Assembly (NCBI RefSeq): GCF_905475395.1 | Contig: NC_058338.1 | Location: 13,840,935 to 13,904,934 of the forward strand | Length of the DNA: 64,000 bases | Direction: 5' to 3' | Origin: Chrysoperla carnea | Lineage: Eukaryota; Arthropoda; Insecta; Neuroptera; Chrysopidae | In this document: positions 1 through 12,795 of the stretch, in pieces | How positions within the stretch are numbered: position 1 is the stretch's first letter | How the letters are laid out: the number at the start of each line of letters is the position of its first letter | Position numbers and translations under genes: made by a program | Notes under the pieces: model-generated | Databases searched by the model: none | Told to the model about the DNA's origin: nothing | What the model saw: the letters and a program-made list of their open reading frames with translations, nothing else

Positions 1-167
1 TGTCTGCTTCTCAAGAGCTGCTATACGCGCCTACTTTATCTGTTCTTTGCTCTAATGCGACCAGGCGTTTGGCCGCGACTTTACAGCTCTATGGTATTAT
101 CTCTAATTAATCTTGTAATTAATCCAATCATTTCAAGACAAAATAGTGAACGATTTGATTTTTCCAG

Positions 168-3100
168 GCATATTAGCTGCACCACAATCACCCATAGCCA
201 CATGCCCAGAACCAACAAGATGTATGAAAATTACCGAATGTGAAAGCGAACAATTAAACACGAATTTTATGTTTCCATGTGAAATTTCAACAAAAAATGG
301 AAAAAAATCTGATGCATTAACTGTATGCTGTAATAAAAAAATTGAGTTACATGTCGTTCAGTTAGAAAATACTACTTCTCCAACAATTATTCCACCGCCC
401 ATAATTACGCGATCAAATGAAAGCAATATATCCATAAAGGATGGCGAGTTAAAACCTTCTATACCAACAACAACAAACTCCAGTAATTCATCGAAAATAA
501 ATCAAACATTAGATTTCAGTGAGGATGATAGTTTATTTCCAATTGATTGTGGATTAGGTTTGGGAAATCGTATATCCAATGGTGTGAATGCAACGATTGG
601 GGAACATCCTTGGATGGCTTTACTTGGATATACAAGTAAGTTGATAAATTAAAATACAAAGGAAATAGGGAGAGATCCTAAAATAAGAAGTTTCTTTGAT
701 TATTTGAATATTTTTTTGGAGAATAAAAATAGAAAAATGGTAAATCATAAATAATTTTGAGTGTAACATATATAACATTTTTAATTGTGCCGTAATCTTA
801 AAATTGATGAATATTTATTGAGGACGATAGTCAAATAAGAAGATTATTGAATAAAAATGAAAAAATCATTTTATCTGATACTTAAAGAACCTTACAAATT
901 GAAATTTTCAAGATCGTCCTCTTTTTTTTTGACGCATTACTAAAATTTTTTTAGGTCTCCTGAAAGAGAAGTTCCTGGCTATAAAAATTTTGTGAACCTA
1001 GTCAATAGCTTTTCAAATTTCAAACCGTTCTGAAATTAGATTCTAGACATTAAGTGTTTTCGCGGTGTTTTATGTATTTGATTAACGACTCTTTTGAATG
1101 TAAATGCTTAAAACGGATCAGTAAAGCTTTGCTTTCTTAAGCGAGCGGTGTGCAAAAATCCCAGCATTAATTTTAAATACTTTTTCATCACTTTTATTTC
1201 CAAATATTCGAAGTAGTTAACTCAAGTACTAACAATATTGTAATTACTGCATTCACTTCTTATTTATATTTTATTTTTATGTTTAGTGCCTTCATTGAAT
1301 ATCTTGCAATTTTTCTGTGGCGGCTCATTAATAAATAATCGTTATGTGTTAACAGCTGCACATTGTATTCATTTACAAGGAGTTACATTGTAAGTAGAAA
1401 ATTCACCGAGAGCCTAATCGAAAATTTTCCTCTGATCGTCTAGAGAGATTCTCGAAGTATTTTTGACAGCACGGCCGTTTTTTTTCTCATACCATTTTTT
1501 CGAAGGGTGAGAAGTCATCGCGATCAACTTGGAATAATTTTATATACAGGGTATTCTTAAATAACCGAACAAGTCAATAACTCAATTGAAAAGTCGACTC
1601 AAAACTAATAGAAACTTCCAAATCATGCGCCTAAAAAAGGGTTGTTAGTACGGGTTTCTTCAAAAGTCTCTCTAAACAATCCAGAAGAAACAATGCACTC
1701 ACTGATTTAATAACATTTTTTTATTATGATTTATCTATTTTTAAATTAGAACAACAGTTCGTTTTGGTGAAAATAATCTTGAAACAAGTGTAGATTGTTT
1801 GTCAGATCAAGAAGACAGTATATGTGCTGATCCAGTTGTGGATATACCAATTGAAAAAATTATAATACATCCAAAATATGGAAAATCAACAAAAAATGAT
1901 ATTGCCTTGTTAAGATTATCTCAAAAAGTCAAATTCACAGGTTAGTTTGAAACAAAGTTTATACATTTATTTCAAATATGTACTTTATGTGAATTAAAGT
2001 ATCTCAAACATGATACTTTTAATAGCTTTTTCTATCTCAACACATTATACCACATAACATATGAGGATTAGACTGTACAATTCAGTGGAAGTGTTGAGAT
2101 AGAATAAGTTATTAAAAATGTCATGTATGTGGGACTTTGATATATATTTAGCGCTCAACAACTTAATTTGTATCACTTGTATAGTGGTGTGAAATGTTTG
2201 TGTGTTCTGTATACACAAAAATACAAATATAATAAAGATACGAACAGGCTACATACAATTTAAGTCACTCACATAGAACATCGAGAGGACATGGGTTCGA
2301 ATCCCGACTTCTGTGTATATTTTTCGTTTGCTTTCTATTTTTTCACAAAAATATATTAGTTTTGTAAATTGCTTTGGCACTAGTAATTAAATATATAAAA
2401 ATGTATGTCCTTATTTTCAGATTATATTCGGCCGGTATGTTTGCCATTTAATACCACTTTGAAGGAAACAGATTATATTGATAAATACTTTACTATTGCT
2501 GGTTGGGGTAAATTAACTGGAGGTAAGATATTTAATCATGTAGATATTGTGAGATATTAGCTGTAGACAGGTGTAGAATTCCGCCATTCAAGTTTTCTCA
2601 CCATTTAAATCCTCGAAGTGAATTTTAATGACCATTTCAATCTTTTGAGTGTTGAAATCTACGTTTTCTGAAACGTAAAAATTCAAAATTTGGGGGAGAG
2701 TTTCTTGCCACATCAGCAACAATTTACTTTTTTTGTTGCAAAAATGGGAAGAGAAGTTAAATAGTTGGAGTGTTAAGCCATAAAAAACATGGTTTTCTTT
2801 TAAAAATCTTAATAAATAATACAAATAATTAATTTGTGTAGATGCTTTTATGGGAAGTTCAGTTTTACAAACGGCTGAAGTTGAAGGATGGAATTCAACA
2901 AGATGTAGTGCGGCAGTTCCACCAAATTTACGACCTATTGCCAAGACTCAATTATGTGCAGCTGGACGTCAAGGACAAGATTCATGTAAAGGGGATAGTG
3001 GAGGTCCCCTAACAAATGTTACACATACCGATGACAGTTCATTATTTAGACATTATCAAATTGGAATAGTTAGTCTTGGTTTAGGTATTACTTGTGGAAA

Positions 3101-3173
3101 TGCTGATGTACCAAGTATTTATACAAAAGTACCAAAATATTTAAAATGGATTGAAGAAAATGTTACGCCATGA
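168..3173 (+). CDS. CLIP-domain trypsin-like serine protease (5' end missing)
   Basis: Likely a secreted zymogen of an immune or developmental protease cascade. Exons inferred: 168-635, 1287-1389, 1750-1940, 2421-2522, 2842-3173; all phases agree. The first visible exon holds a six-cysteine CLIP domain (TCPEP, TRC, TEC, FPC, VCC), then a Ser/Thr/Asn linker and the activation site NR|ISNG. The protease domain shows TAAHC (His, exon 2), NDIALLRL (Asp, exon 3) and GDSGGP (Ser, last exon). An Asp six residues before the catalytic Ser predicts trypsin-like cleavage after Arg/Lys. The stop is followed by a poly(A) signal. The signal peptide exon must lie upstream: the first exon starts in phase 1 after an AG at 166-167. 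The third intron (1941-2420) and its neighbours hold only AT-rich sequence and repeat scraps, including a 'cagggt' MITE-like end near 1549. Which CLIP subfamily is not resolved. Confidence 0.9.
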
Positions 3174-3409
3174 AATTAAAATAGTGGTAATATATGAGTA
3201 TCTCATAATGTTCCTCGCAGTTGTATAAAGGTTGCTATTTTGTGTTTTTATATGATAATGAATATTGTTAAAATGACGTAAATGATCTCATTCATATTCA
3301 TTACAATAATTTTGGAAAATTCTGCGAGAAAATTTGTTAATGTTTGTCTAAAGTTTTATACATGTTTTTTTATAAAAATTTTAAAATTGATTTGAATAAT
3401 TTACATTTT

Positions 3410-3415
3410 AATAAA
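3410..3415 (+). terminator. Poly(A) signal of the CLIP protease
   Basis: AATAAA about 240 bases after the stop codon, followed by a short A-run at 3431-3442. Confidence 0.55.
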
Positions 3416-3477
3416 TTATTTTATTTATTTAAAAAAAAAAAACACAATTGTTATATATTATCTATTATATTATAAGT

Positions 3478-3575
3478 TACAGGCAGTTTTTAAAGAACTT
3501 TTCAAAAGAGAAACGAAAACGCCCGACCAAAGTGTTCGTAAAAGATCGTGTAACGTCATAATGTTAGAAGTACTT
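3478..3575. repeat. Interspersed repeat, copy 1
   Basis: The stretch with 'aaaagagaaac' and 'atcgtgt' followed by 'acgt' recurs near 40488-40582 with substitutions. Such dispersed similarity in two intergenic regions indicates an old repeat of unknown class. Confidence 0.4.
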
Positions 3576-3689
3576 TGCTAGTAGGTACCTAAATGATTAA
3601 AGCCCCAGTCAAATGCGTCTGTTTCCCTGTAGCTCTCTTCAAACTGAAATAATATTCCTAAAATAGCTAAGAATTATCACCGTTAAAAA

Positions 3690-3800
3690 TCAAAATTGGT
3701 TCACCCATTTAGGAGCTACGGCGCTACGGGCAGACAGATAGATAGGCATGCATAGCGTCCAACTTATGACACCCCTTCTTTGTGACGGGGGCTAGCAAAC
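3690..3800. repeat. Possible 3' tail of a non-LTR element
   Basis: The segment reads 'ggttcacccatttaggagct', then a run of short CAGA/GATA units, then a CCCC...GGGG mini-hairpin near 3772-3790. This layout resembles 3' tails of insect LINE/SINE copies. No coding remnant is attached. The rest of 3174-4235 shows nothing else I can name. Confidence 0.3.
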
Positions 3801-3916
3801 CAAGTTAAATCAAAGCTTGTAAAAATGTGAGTAACTTTTGCATATAATCTTGATTGTTATCGCTAGATCCTGATGCTTGGAGTTAATTAAAACAAATTTT
3901 GGTATTCATCTAAATT

Positions 3917-3922
3917 GTCTTT
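3917..3922 (-). terminator. Poly(A) signal of the FAM161-type gene
   Basis: TTTATT on the + strand reads AATAAA on the minus strand, about 315 bases past the stop. A second AATAAA overlaps the stop codon itself (4235-4240) and could be used instead. Confidence 0.4.
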
Positions 3923-4235
3923 ATTCGTTTTGAATTATTAACAAAATAAAAGTATATTAACATAAAATAAAAATGATTTAACAATAAACGAACCAACAAA
4001 AAATAGGAACAGTGCTTCTTTTTAAACATTAAACTCAATAACAATAAAATATAACAAAAAAAGCCATAAAGTGTTTTAAAAGCTCATATATATACGCACA
4101 CAATGCGTACCTTTAAACTTAAAATCAACCTTGGGAAAAAAATATTGGCCAATCCCAAAATTTGTAAGCAGGTGTCGTGGGACACTCGATTGGAACTGGA
4201 CTCCTTTCGTTCAAATAAATTTAATTTTTGAAGAT

Positions 4236-7200
4236 TTATTCTTGACTATTATTATCATTAATAACAATTTTAGGTGTTTCAATATTTTCATCAGAATTTC
4301 GTTCTTTTTCATATTTTTCAATTGATTCTAATTTTTCAATATCTTGATTCAAACGAGCAACATTTTGTGCTACTTCAACTTCCCGAGCTGTATGAGATAA
4401 TGAATCATCATAATTTTCTTGTTTATCTTGCGGATACGATTCACTTCTTGATATATTTTTATTTTTTCGTGGTTGATACTGAAAAGAAAAAACAAATTTT
4501 TAATAAGAATAAGTAGGTCTCATTTTCACATAATTAAATTTTCCCGCTTGTTTGGCGTAAGTGTAACGATAAGAGCTAGGTCTCAGTCAGTGTCAAGTTG
4601 TTATAGCAAATAAACTGTCGAGAAGCGCTTCTATCGTGAAAATAGCGGATAAATCAGCTGATAAGGACACTTGCTCCATTCGAGTAAAGCTAAGTGGCGC
4701 TACATACAAACTAACCTGGGTAAAATACAAGAAGGTATGACACTTTATTAAGAGCGGATCTACAACACGTAAGCTTACCGAATAACTGCGTTCAAATAAA
4801 TATGGCATTTGTTGTACACGACCCAACATCAATTCCATTTGATGACGATATTCTTCTTGGCGCATACGTTCCTCATCTTTACGCATCTGTAAACGCATTG
4901 CAAGCTCTTCATCATGATCGTATTTTAATGTTTGCCATGCATCTTTACGATGTATCATTTTAGCACGCCAACGTGCTTCATCCCGACGTTGTTGCTCTTG
5001 TAATTGATGTTGCATTTCTAATTCAAAACGTTTCCTGCAAAGCTTTCTGCGTTTAAAATTAATTTGATACGAATTTGTTCTTGAATATATTTTTACCTAG
5101 CTGATTCAATTCGTAATATTGCTGCTAAATTGGAACGATTTACTGAATGTAGTTCATTTGCGGATGAGGCACGATTTGTATTAATTAATGTTGTTGGCGT
5201 GGATGAAACTTCATTATCAAAATGTGATCGGGAACATTGTAGTCTTGATTCACTACGCTTGTTCTAGAAATATTTATTTTAATCAATTTTCACATACAGG
5301 TTGCGTGTAATATTTTTGTGCACAGAGGATCTTGAAACTTATTTTTGAGACTCGGTATCATATTCTCTATTATGTCTTTATCCCCTTAATAATTCAGGTG
5401 TCGGCAATCATTTTTCCAGCGGGGCAAATCAAGCCCAAATATGTAACAATTATAATTCATTAACTTTTGCGCTACTTTAATATAATAACTAATACAAATG
5501 ATGAAAGAAAAATCCATCCGATCTGCCGATAATTATAAAATTGCCATCAATTTTTTTTATCTCGTCTAAGTTCGTTAAAAAAACAGGGTGGACCAATTAA
5601 TCTTTTACGATTAATAGCTCGTTTTGTAGTAAACCAATTAAAAAATGTAGTTAACAAAAGTTGTAGAGTTTGATGAGAAAATGAGGTTGAACCTATTTCT
5701 CCGGATTTAGATCCTAAAAGGTAAGAGATAGAATTTGCAAAAATGTTAGTTTTTTTTTTGAGGATCAACTTTCCAATAAAAGTATTATTCTGTTCTTAGC
5801 TTTTTGGATCTAAATTGATTATTATAGCAACCCGGAGAACTTCGTCCAATTTGATGTCAGAACATGATGTCCTCCATCCAATTCCGCAACTTTTGTTGAT
5901 TGGTTAATTGTAAAACGAGCTATTAGATTTTGAAACTCAAGTGGGTCGTTTTAATTTATGACTTGAGTGTGTCGGTAGCTTGGACATTAGGTACAGATTG
6001 CCGACGTCTGCTTTATATTATAGTTTCTAAGTACTTAAATAAAAATTTGGATACTACTCTTTTAAATGGACGATTTCCAGCTGATGATGTTGAATGCTTA
6101 TATTTACACAAATTGGATTGTTTTTTGCCTTTGTTGTAATGTCGATCCAATAAACAATGATAATAATTATGATTTAATGAGCAACAATGATCATGTTCAT
6201 TTGTGTCGTCACTGCAGCTATGATTGTCACTACAATCAAATTTATCAAAATAATGTATATCGTTTAATACTTGTAACGCTTTTCGATATTCTTTTTGGCG
6301 GGCAGCCATTGATGGCGGTAATGTAGACGCTTTCAACATTTCTTCAGCACGAATACGTTTTTTTAGATTTCTGGGCAAATAAAATTAAAAAATAGTTAGA
6401 TTTCTGACTTAATTTTTTTTTAAATGGCTGAGAAGTTCATTGGCCCTTCTAGTGAGTGGGGGGGGGTATGCGTACTTTTATTAGTATTCATCACTTAATA
6501 AAGCGGCTGAAAAGGACAAGGCTGTCGGTAAATTTAAGTATATGAATTCTGTTAGTTCTCGATAAGTGAGTCATATTTCTTGGCAAAAAGTCTCAACCAA
6601 TTTTGTTTTTGTTAAAATTTATCTTTGACAAAGCGTTACCTAAAAGAAAAGTGCAAGGGTCGTTTCAACTGAACGGAAAATGTTTTATCTAAAGTTACAG
6701 CTAACAAATAGAGAAGCATGCAAATAAAACACTTACCTATAGTATTCATCTTCTCTCATTTTTTGATAAAAATAATTGCTGAACAAATTTTTTGGTATCG
6801 GATTCGCTTTAAATGGTTTTGCTTTAACAGCATTATGATCTTTGCTACAAATATTCATCAATTGTGGTGATGATTTCGAAAATAATTTTGATATTTCTTT
6901 TAATTCTTCTTCACGTTTTGTAAAACTAAATGGTCGAATTTGTGATTGTAGTGCTATTTTACGGTTTAATTTTGTAATTTCACGTCTTAAAAATAATATG
7001 ATTTTCAATTTAGATATATTAATAAGAAAAATCAGTATTTATTAGGGGGTTGTACCTAGTCATTATAATGGGAGAGTTACACCCAAAAAAAATCTCTGGA
7101 TTTACTAATGCTGCGGATCATTTGAGGGTTGGTTATAGTAGTTGTGTAGACACAAATAGGTCAGTCAAGTGAACGATAGAACAGGGGTCAGATATATGCT

Positions 7201-7404
7201 ATCAAAACAGTTATGATTATCGCGTTATTTAAATGAATTTTCTAAAACTGAAAGCTATACAGATTGTATATTGCATATAAATAACAGTTATGACAGTCAG
7301 TCAGTTAAATGTGAGAACAAGGCTGGTCAGTCAGTCCTAATGTATGTACAATACATAAATAAGATACAATTCATCTTTTAAAATTGAAGATTTGTTTAGA
7401 GGCT

Positions 7405-7497
<93 letters not shown>

Positions 7498-10267
7498 ATT
7501 AATCAAAAATAAGATGGTCAGTTAACCTTATTGTGGAACAACTTCCGTCAGTCAATGAATATGTGACACCTGTTTTACCATTTAACAACCCACTGGTGGG
7601 CACCAGTTACTCTTTTTACACAGTAAGCTCTAACAGATAGTTACTATTACAGATAGTTTTCGTATCCTCTAATGAGAGGAAGCAATAGAGTATGTTCTGT
7701 GGTGAGACTCACTCAGTTTAAAAACATAGTATCCTATCAATTATTTTTTTTCTGGCTAGGGATAATATTTACCTTCGTTCTTGGTCTGCGGTAATTTTAT
7801 CATATAATGGAATTCGTGATTCAATTGGAACAGGATGTGCACGAAACATTTTTGATTTAATATCGTTTTTGGATTCTTCTGAATTGTTTATATCGTTTAA
7901 ACTACTTATTAAATCATTCACGATTTTTTCTTCTTCATCCCTAAAAAGTTTTTTTGTAAATCTCTACGCATTGCAATATGTTTCACAAATTTTTCCGGAT
8001 ACAGGGAAGGGGTGAATTAATAGGACTAATTTTTGTATGGTTTAGAAAATCTATTTAATTTTTGGGCTAATTTTATATTCGTAAAAAAGAAAATTCTTAC
8101 TTGACAGTCATTTTAAAAGGTTTTGGAATTGTAATTTTCCCAGCAGAATCTTTCCACCCAACTGAATTTTTCGATTTAACTGGACTTGTTGGTGCACTTC
8201 GTGTACATAGAAATTGCCTTGGGTTTGATGCAACAGGCGACGAACCAAAATCAATTTCAGATTCTGATAAATTATCAATTTTATTACAATATTCTTCTAA
8301 ATTTGAATCAATCGGTGAACAAGTAAATGATGGACTATTGAATTTCGATTTGGCTGAATTAATTCGTGAATTTGATTTTTTTAATATTGGATGTTCATTA
8401 TTTGGCGATAATTTTGGTTGAGATTGGCATTTCTCAAAGCAGTAATCGAATGTGTCAGTATCTGAGTCAGGTGTATTCCTTATACTATTCTTATCAATTC
8501 GTACAGTACGTTTTGTTGGTGATATTGATGGTTTTGGATGAATGTTATCGTCACCTGCACAGCCACCTCCTGATTGAAAGGAGGGTGTAGGTGTGGGTGT
8601 TGCTGTGCTAATATCACAATCATATGTTGAGTTTGTGGAGTCCACATCTTTACCATTTTTATTAAACCAAGATTTGTTATCATTTTTCGATTGGTGTTTA
8701 TTAATGTGTTTTAAATCTAAAAAATTAACATAATTACTGGAAAAAAAAAGTGTTAAATCTGTAAAGTGAAGTATTTTCAGTTGTATTTTTGGAAACTTTA
8801 ATTTTTTAAGAGAAAAACATCCAAGATAAAAGCCGTCAGAGATATGCTTGTATCTTTTTCTAGCAAAACAGAATTTAGCATGGAGTAGCTATGGTGTGAC
8901 GTCACAGTATCTGCTGAATTAAAGCATATCCTAATCAAAAAACTTTGATTTATAATAAATATTTACCAATGGAACTATGTAATTTTTCTGGTGTTTCGTC
9001 ATGTTGAATGTTATAAAATAATTTACGTTGTTTTAATTTTAAATTATTTAATTTTTCATAAAATTCTTTATTTGATAAATGATGTATATCCGTATAATCG
9101 GGTATACTATACAAAAATTCACTAAACGATTCCGTTTTGGTATTATCTGGTAACACTGCAATTGTGGCACGCTTTTCAACCTGCAAAATAATTTGTGAAA
9201 ATTATTTCAAATTTTCTCAAATTTTAGGGTCAAAAAAACAGTTTTTGAAAAGTTATTTCATAAACAAAATATATTTGGCCGTAATTCAATGCAAAAGCAT
9301 AGAATTTTGCCAAAATGTAATAAACAGGATGAATTATCAGGAAAAAAATTAGAGAATTAAATGACTATGACAAGGATACAGGGGAACTCAATGGCAGTTT
9401 TCTCTCTCATTCATCATATCGCCTCCACTTACAGCAGGCATGAGCAAACGTGGCTTAAAGAAGTCCCTCAGACTTTTGTAACTAACATACGAGTAAGACA
9501 GTGATGACTTAACCAGTGATAACCAAAAATACGAGTAAGACAGAGACGGAGAGACAACATTTTTTTCATTACTATTAGAGAAACTGAGATAGGTTGAAGA
9601 ATCTTATACCCATCTCGCTTCCTCCTCTATGTGCAATGCGGACTAGGATAAAGAGACACACAATAAAGTTTATGGCACACAATAAAGTTATAACAATGGT
9701 GATTACGACTTAAAATAACTCGCCCATGCCTGACTTACAGGGCTTTGGATTCAAAACCATTCATAAAAGATGTTTATATTACCTTGCCAAAATTTGAACT
9801 TCAACATTAAATTTTTAATTAAATGAACGATTAAAAAGCGGTTTCGATGGCTTCGATGACATTTTTTGGACTTAAACTAACTTTTAAGACAAACAAAGGG
9901 GGAACAAAATTTTCTTGGAAGTGTCTATTATTGTGTTGAACTTTTTAGGGAATACTAGTGCCGCTAGCTCTTAATTAATGTGCTCTATAGAATTTAAAAA
10001 ATATACCTTGCTAGCTTTTGAGTCAATATTTAATGTACCATAATCTTTTGATTTTGTTGTTGACGTAATCGAATTATTTCGACGACGAATTCGTAAAGGT
10101 GATTGTGCAGTACTACGTATAATGGAACTATTACTAAACTCGTTAAATTTACTTGTTCGAATTTCTTGTTCAAATGATGGTGCTGGTAATTTACTAAGCG
10201 GATTTATTGGTAATTTTAAACAAGAATTTTTGAATGTTGATGTTGAATGATTAATACCACTAGACAT
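4236..10267 (-). CDS. FAM161-family ciliary/centrosomal coiled-coil protein
   Basis: FAM161 proteins bind microtubules at basal bodies, connecting cilia and centrosomes. Nine exons inferred on the minus strand: 10267-10007, 9180-8967, 8716-8101, 7940-7773, 6985-6737, 6370-about 6058, 5263-5097, 5034-4779, 4478-4236, giving about 828 residues. Family signatures lie in exons 4-8: KMFRAHPVPIESRIPLYDKI, RPFSFTKREEE, KPFKANPIPKNLF, RAEEMLKASTLPPSMAARQ and a charged helix ending QQMPYLFERSYS. Residues 1-363 are Ser/Asn/Thr-rich and look disordered. The start ATG at 10267 opens exon 1 and no earlier exon is needed. The exon 6 donor is uncertain: AGA|gtagta at 6058 fits phase 0, but CAA|gtatta earlier would also fit. 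If the long version is right, exon 6 adds an odd Cys/His/Asp-rich segment. A or B paralogue cannot be told. Confidence 0.85.
5584..5951. mobile_element. MITE in FAM161 intron 6
   Basis: The sequence begins 'cagggtggacc'. Its left arm contains 'taatagctcgtttt' and its right arm the inverse, 'aaaacgagctatta' (near 5911-5925), so long imperfect terminal inverted repeats bound about 365 bases. The interior matches the element at 16168-16769, for example 'gatgtcagaa' and the 'gagtttgat' block. No coding capacity is seen. The outermost bases of the right arm are diverged, so its exact end is uncertain by a few bases. Confidence 0.6.
7407..7494. repeat. (TA)n microsatellite, about 88 bp
   Basis: Uninterrupted TA dinucleotides inside intron 4 of the FAM161-type gene. 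Length is likely polymorphic and assembly-sensitive. Confidence 0.97.
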
Positions 10268-11378
10268 TTCTATTCAACAACTTCGAAATTATAACTAGAA
10301 TATATAGAAAATACCTTAATGTATGCATATATATAAAATTGTATTGTCATAGAAACCAGGTGGTTACGAAAGCGATAAAAGCGGTGATATGGTGGTCTAT
10401 TTTTATATTCTTATTTGTTCTAATCAATAAGTCATCGACTTGTAAACAACTAATTATGTATATATTATACAAGGTATATCGGAAAAAAAGTCCAACCGTT
10501 TATTTATTTAACGCTTTTCAATTTCACAGGCATTGTTCTTTGTTTGCAAAAAGTAGTTTTTTAATATGTAGTTTATTGTCTGGTTAGCGTTCGAAAATTG
10601 AACGAAAGTTATAGTATAGTAAACAAAACTTTTCCCTTCGAAAAATTTGTTTTGCTGGATGTATTGACTTTCGGTTTTTTACATTAGATTCAGAAAATTA
10701 TCCTAAAAAAAGTCTATATGGTTTGAAGCGGAATGTAAAGTGAATCAGATAACTTGCAAAGATTTTAAAAAGGTCAAAATGCTAAAGTAACTCCTTTATG
10801 CACCTCTCTCTCCCTTTCGGGGGTCTGAAAGACTCTCAAAATGAAAAAGATCATATCTTTGCAAGTTAGAAAAAGAAAAAGTGAAGAAAAAGAAGGAAAG
10901 TGGAACGAAGTAGACAAATTTTTGGTCAAAAGGGTTCCGTTGAGATTCCAGGTATCGTATATATGAATACAAAAAAGCGACTATGTCGATCGTGTTAAGT
11001 AGGCCTCCTCTAAAAATCCTTCTACAACTCACAACAGCTGTAAATTCGAGGCAGGCATTGTGATTAAAGATTAACCGGTGTCGATAAACCGTAAACACAC
11101 TATGTTGAAAATTTTAATTTTAATTTTTATTCCCTTACAATAACTACAATAATCTCCTATCTATGTACTGGAAAGTTAAAAATAGATAAAATTACTAAAA
11201 GTCGATAACAAAAAGAAAAATTATTAAATATTTGTTTGCTACGATTATTATTATTAGTAAACGTTGTCTGTTTACTGCTTAAAACTGATAAGACTAATAT
11301 TTCTAATCAATAAAGTATTCATCTTTTATCATACAAGTTCAATTATAATTAATATAAGGGCGATTTCACATTTAATTC
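10268..11378. other. Gene-free region upstream of FAM161-type gene
   Basis: No ORF with family signal and no clear repeat end. The first few hundred bases must hold the minus-strand promoter, but I see no TATA box or other defining element. Confidence 0.5.
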
Positions 11379-12135
11379 ATATCCCTATCCCTATGTATTA
11401 TAAATGTGAAAGTACCCTGGTAGAAATGATTTGGGGCACCTGATAGGGTTTTGTTGAATTTGCCCGGTTTGATATTAGGGCCTGACTAAACCAACCCGGC
11501 TATTTCCCTGACCAGAATGTAATGCGTTTTGGAAGGGTCTTAGCTTAAATGACCGACCGGGGAAACCACCGGGAAACAATTCAAACACTCGACCTGGCAG
11601 TTGATCGGAAAAGGACCAAGAAATCCGACCGGGTAATTAAATAATTACCTCAGCTGTTTACCCGAACAGAATGTAATGTGTTTTGAGAGGGTCTTAGCTT
11701 AAATGCCCGATCGGGCAAATCGTCAGGGAAAATTTTATGATCAGGAAATGGCCACGAGATCCAACCGGGTTATTTAAAATTACCCTGGATGTTTGCCTGA
11801 CCAGAATGTTTTGCGTTTAGAAGGTCTGAGATTAAATGCTCGATCGGGATAACGTCCGGGGAAATATACGAAAACTCGATCTGGCGGGGCTCCCTTGCGT
11901 TTTTAATTACCTCGGCTGTTGGTGGTAATCTAAAGGCTCAACCTGGCGTTTCCTTGGCTGCATGCAAAATCTTTAGTAATTACTAAAATGTATTGTATTC
12001 TTATAAGAATGTTTGTTTGTTTGTTACGCTTTCACGCCAAAACTAGCGAATGGTTTTTAATGATACTGTACAGCAATATAGCTCATACATCAGAATAACA
12101 CATGAGCTATAAATTATAAAGATATAGATATTTAA
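11379..12135. mobile_element. Helitron-like non-autonomous element (HINE-type candidate)
   Basis: The left block, 'ccctatgtattataaatgtg' and onward to 11416, and the right block (about 12001-12135: 'gtttgtttgtttgttacgc' and 'cagaataacacatgagctat') are contiguous at 48286-48450. Here they are split by a GC-richer tandem repeat. This arrangement (conserved 5' block, central minisatellite, 3' block) is that of Helentron-associated HINE/DINE elements, and the 'tttgttacg.tttcacgc' motif is common in insect Helitrons. No Rep or helicase ORF is present. Class assignment is by pattern memory, not by a search. Confidence 0.5.
11493..11930. repeat. GC-rich minisatellite, about three diverged units
   Basis: Units share 'accagaatgtaatgcgtttt' (or close variants) starting near 11511, 11665 and 11800, then 'gggtcttagcttaaatg', a CCGA/TCGGG pair and 'attacc'. 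Spacings are roughly 154 and 135 bases. Base composition is clearly richer in G+C than the flanks. Confidence 0.75.
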
Positions 12136-12795
12136 TAAAAAAATTAAAAAAATTTAATTTAATCTGACATTTATTTAATCTAGATTTTCACCCCCTTCAA
12201 AAAGTCGGATTAAATTAGAACTTTGCATACTTATTAAGGATTTCATTACAATAAAATAATTTAATAAGTTTGTCCGACTAACCTGAACAAGTTCATCAAG
12301 ATTATCGATTTCTAAAATATCTTTTTTGGTGGAAGCGCAGATAACCTTCCCTAATACTATAATTAATAATAGTTAAAAAAAAAACACGCTGTTTTAGCTA
12401 GCTGAATTAAAAAGTAGAAAATAATTTTTATAAGTTAAAAAAAATTGAATGGGTAAGAAAAAAATCAATTTATCGTAAAAAAGCGTGTGGTACTTTTTAA
12501 GGTATTTTATTATGACTCTTATTTTACCAATATCTGTCAGTAAAATAATGAAAAACAAACACCCCACGCTCTTTTACTTTAAAATTCGGTAAAACTGTTT
12601 GTTTTTAATATTTGAAATGTATATAAATCCCCCTTTAACACAAAATATAATGTTAATTGAATCACATTTTACAGTACTAATAATACAATTAATTTAATAT
12701 CAGTTTCCTTCAACTTGAATTTCATCACCAAACAATAAATTGTGACTGGTTTAAATTAAACTCTTTTTTTTTTTAAGTAAAAAATATAAAAAAAT

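Noticed and set aside
2261-2330. tRNA-like B-box ('atgggttcgaatcccga') in a CLIP protease intron
   Set aside because: No matching A box or cloverleaf upstream; at most a decayed tRNA-derived fragment, so not called as a tRNA or SINE.
8101-8421. Plus-strand ORFs opposite the FAM161 exons
   Set aside because: Shadows of minus-strand coding exon 3; no family signal of their own.
11493-11930. CRISPR-like array
   Set aside because: Units are long, diverged and contiguous without unique spacers, in a eukaryotic genome; a minisatellite explains it.
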